Origin: Bacteroidota bacterium | GTDB taxonomy: Bacteria > Bacteroidota > Bacteroidia > AKYH767-A > OLB10 | Direction of reading: 5' to 3' | Length of the DNA stretch: 64,000 nucleotides | Assembly: GCA_016714535.1 (NCBI GenBank) | Contig: JADKDR010000016.1 | Coordinates: 1 to 64,000, forward strand | Shown: positions 63,374 through 64,000 of the stretch, in pieces | Layout of the letters: every line of letters begins with the position of its first letter | Numbering within the stretch: position 1 is the stretch's first letter | Position numbers and translations under genes: made by a program | Notes under the pieces: generated by a model | The model's input: the letters and a program-made list of their open reading frames with translations, nothing else | What the model was told of the DNA's origin: nothing | Databases searched by the model: none

Positions 63374-63779
63374 ATTGGCCACGCAATGCCCACTAATAGG
63401 TGGCTCAGCTGTGTATTTGGCAAGGCCAATTGTAGAACTATTTGATGAGAACATAATTTACAATGACCAAGCTGTATGCTTGAGCCAGGGCGTAAGTATG
63501 AAATTAGCAAATAACAATAACACAGAAGCACAAAGCGAAAACAGCCAAGTAAAAGTATATCCAGTGCCAAGTAATGAAGTTGTAAATTTTGATTTTGGAA
63601 ATATCCAATTTAGCATGCTCTTGATATTTGATAGTTTTGGTAAGCAAATACAAGAGATAAAATTAAACGAAGAGCACCATTACCTTTTGCAAACAAATAC
63701 GTATGCAAATGGTATATATCGTTATAAACTAATTAACGATAAAGTCGAATTAACAGGTAAACTTGTAATTCTAAAATAA
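63318..63779 (+). CDS. B6: mosaic C-terminal fragment of a B-family protein
   Basis: The first ~37 codons equal B5 (element end, then QCPLIGGSAVYLARPIVELF). From about 63480 the DNA instead matches B4 at 56220-56400 almost base for base (MKLANNNNTEAQSENSQVKV, YPVPSNEVVNFDFGNIQF). It then ends with its own variant sorting-domain tail (ANGIYRYKLINDKVELTGKL). No signal peptide; a recombinant remnant or donor segment. Confidence 0.72.
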   Translation: MIPKIQHSKDKPPAGVGGVLATQCPLIGGSAVYLARPIVELFDENIIYNDQAVCLSQGVSMKLANNNNTEAQSENSQVKVYPVPSNEVVNFDFGNIQFSMLLIFDSFGKQIQEIKLNEEHHYLLQTNTYANGIYRYKLINDKVELTGKLVILK

Positions 63780-63784
63780 CAAAA

Positions 63785-63815
63785 TAAAGGGAAACTGGTA
63801 ATACGGTTTCCCTTT
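63785..63815 (+). terminator. Hairpin between B6 and A7
   Basis: AAAGGGAAAC-TGGTAATACG-GTTTCCCTTT, close in sequence to the B4-A4 hairpin. A TAACTTTG box overlaps its end, 12 bases before the A7 ATG. Confidence 0.65.
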
Positions 63816-63832
63816 AACTTTGTAAATTAAAA

Positions 63833-64000
63833 ATGAAAAGAATTATTTTATTTCTATTATTGTGTTGGTTTGGAGAATCAAAAGCCCAACAGTATTTGAA
63901 TAATTTAGCCATTGATGGTCGATATGTATTATATAATGATACGTTTAATTTTGTTCTGAGCAATTTTAAAACTGGCAACCCTGTTTTTCAATACATTGAC
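63833..64000 (+). CDS. A7: start of another A-family T9SS protein (3' partial)
   Basis: 56 codons are visible: signal peptide (IILFLLLCWFGESKAQ), then QYLNNLAIDGRYVLYNDTFN and FVLSNFKTGNPVFQYID, aligned with the N-termini of A4-A6. In frame from a normal ATG. The gene runs past the window end, so the A/B array continues. Confidence 0.85.
   Translation, partial: MKRIILFLLLCWFGESKAQQYLNNLAIDGRYVLYNDTFNFVLSNFKTGNPVFQYID

Noticed and set aside
58010..63430. The 670-base near-identical copies as an assembly duplication only
   Set aside because: The copies differ at several bases and have different flanking A and B genes, so they are distinct loci, though read support should be checked.

Overview
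The window is from a member of the Bacteroidota. The signs are TAnnTTTG-type -7 promoter boxes, the absence of Shine-Dalgarno sequences, many secreted proteins ending in type IX secretion system (T9SS) type A sorting domains (YPNPxxxxxx...G.Y.....), SprB/PKD repeat proteins, CarboxypepD_reg-like TonB receptors, an S46 dipeptidyl peptidase and a DUF2461 protein. I see no rRNA, tRNA, CRISPR array or transposase. I cannot place it below phylum from sequence alone.

Layout. 0-11.6 kb: the end of a TPR sensor kinase, then a very long T9SS adhesin-like gene (beta-propeller, PKD, about 19 SprB repeats, PKD-like domains, sorting domain) broken by several frameshifts. 11.7-17.7 kb: pheS, a TonB receptor behind a TPP riboswitch (probable thiamin uptake), and a T9SS-sorted protein. 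18.5-30.8 kb, minus strand: three copies of a two-gene module. A 'B' gene (up to about 1,650 codons: propeller, right-handed beta-helix, sorting domain) is followed by an 'A' gene (about 500 codons: propeller-like, sorting domain). Two of the three B genes are reduced to their 3' ends. 31-51 kb: intact ordinary genes (DPP11-like S46 peptidase, YceI, M16 peptidase, TonB-type barrel, T9SS protein, formiminotransferase-cyclodeaminase, M28 peptidase, B12-binding radical SAM protein, Omp28-like lipoprotein, DUF2461, kelch protein, GDP-mannose 4,6-dehydratase). 51.5-64 kb, plus strand: a second A/B cluster, with one long B gene, two B 3' fragments, three A genes and the start of a fourth, interleaved with three DUF559 endonuclease genes.

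Three things stand out. (1) The long plus-strand B gene has 19 copies of the pentamer GCACA between its only plausible start codon and its signal peptide, the layout of a phase-variable contingency locus. The minus-strand B gene has a degenerate version at the same place and is out of frame. (2) A family of short hairpin elements (CACCCC-AACC, variable stem-loop, GGCTTA) occupies the same linker codon region in all six A genes seen to their ends, each time with a different stem. Similar hairpins form perfect 26-bp inverted repeats around a DUF559 endonuclease gene (two copies, about 0.54 kb) and around an ORF-less, MITE-like copy. A third DUF559 gene seems to have replaced the start codon of an A gene. 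(3) Truncated, promoterless B ends, and a mosaic B end joining pieces of two other copies, point to recombination among paralogs.

At least 20 small indels break reading frames. All lie in the SprB, A/B and DUF559 genes and one small secreted protein; none lies in the housekeeping genes. Many are in homopolymers, so sequencing error, pseudogenisation and phase switching all remain possible.
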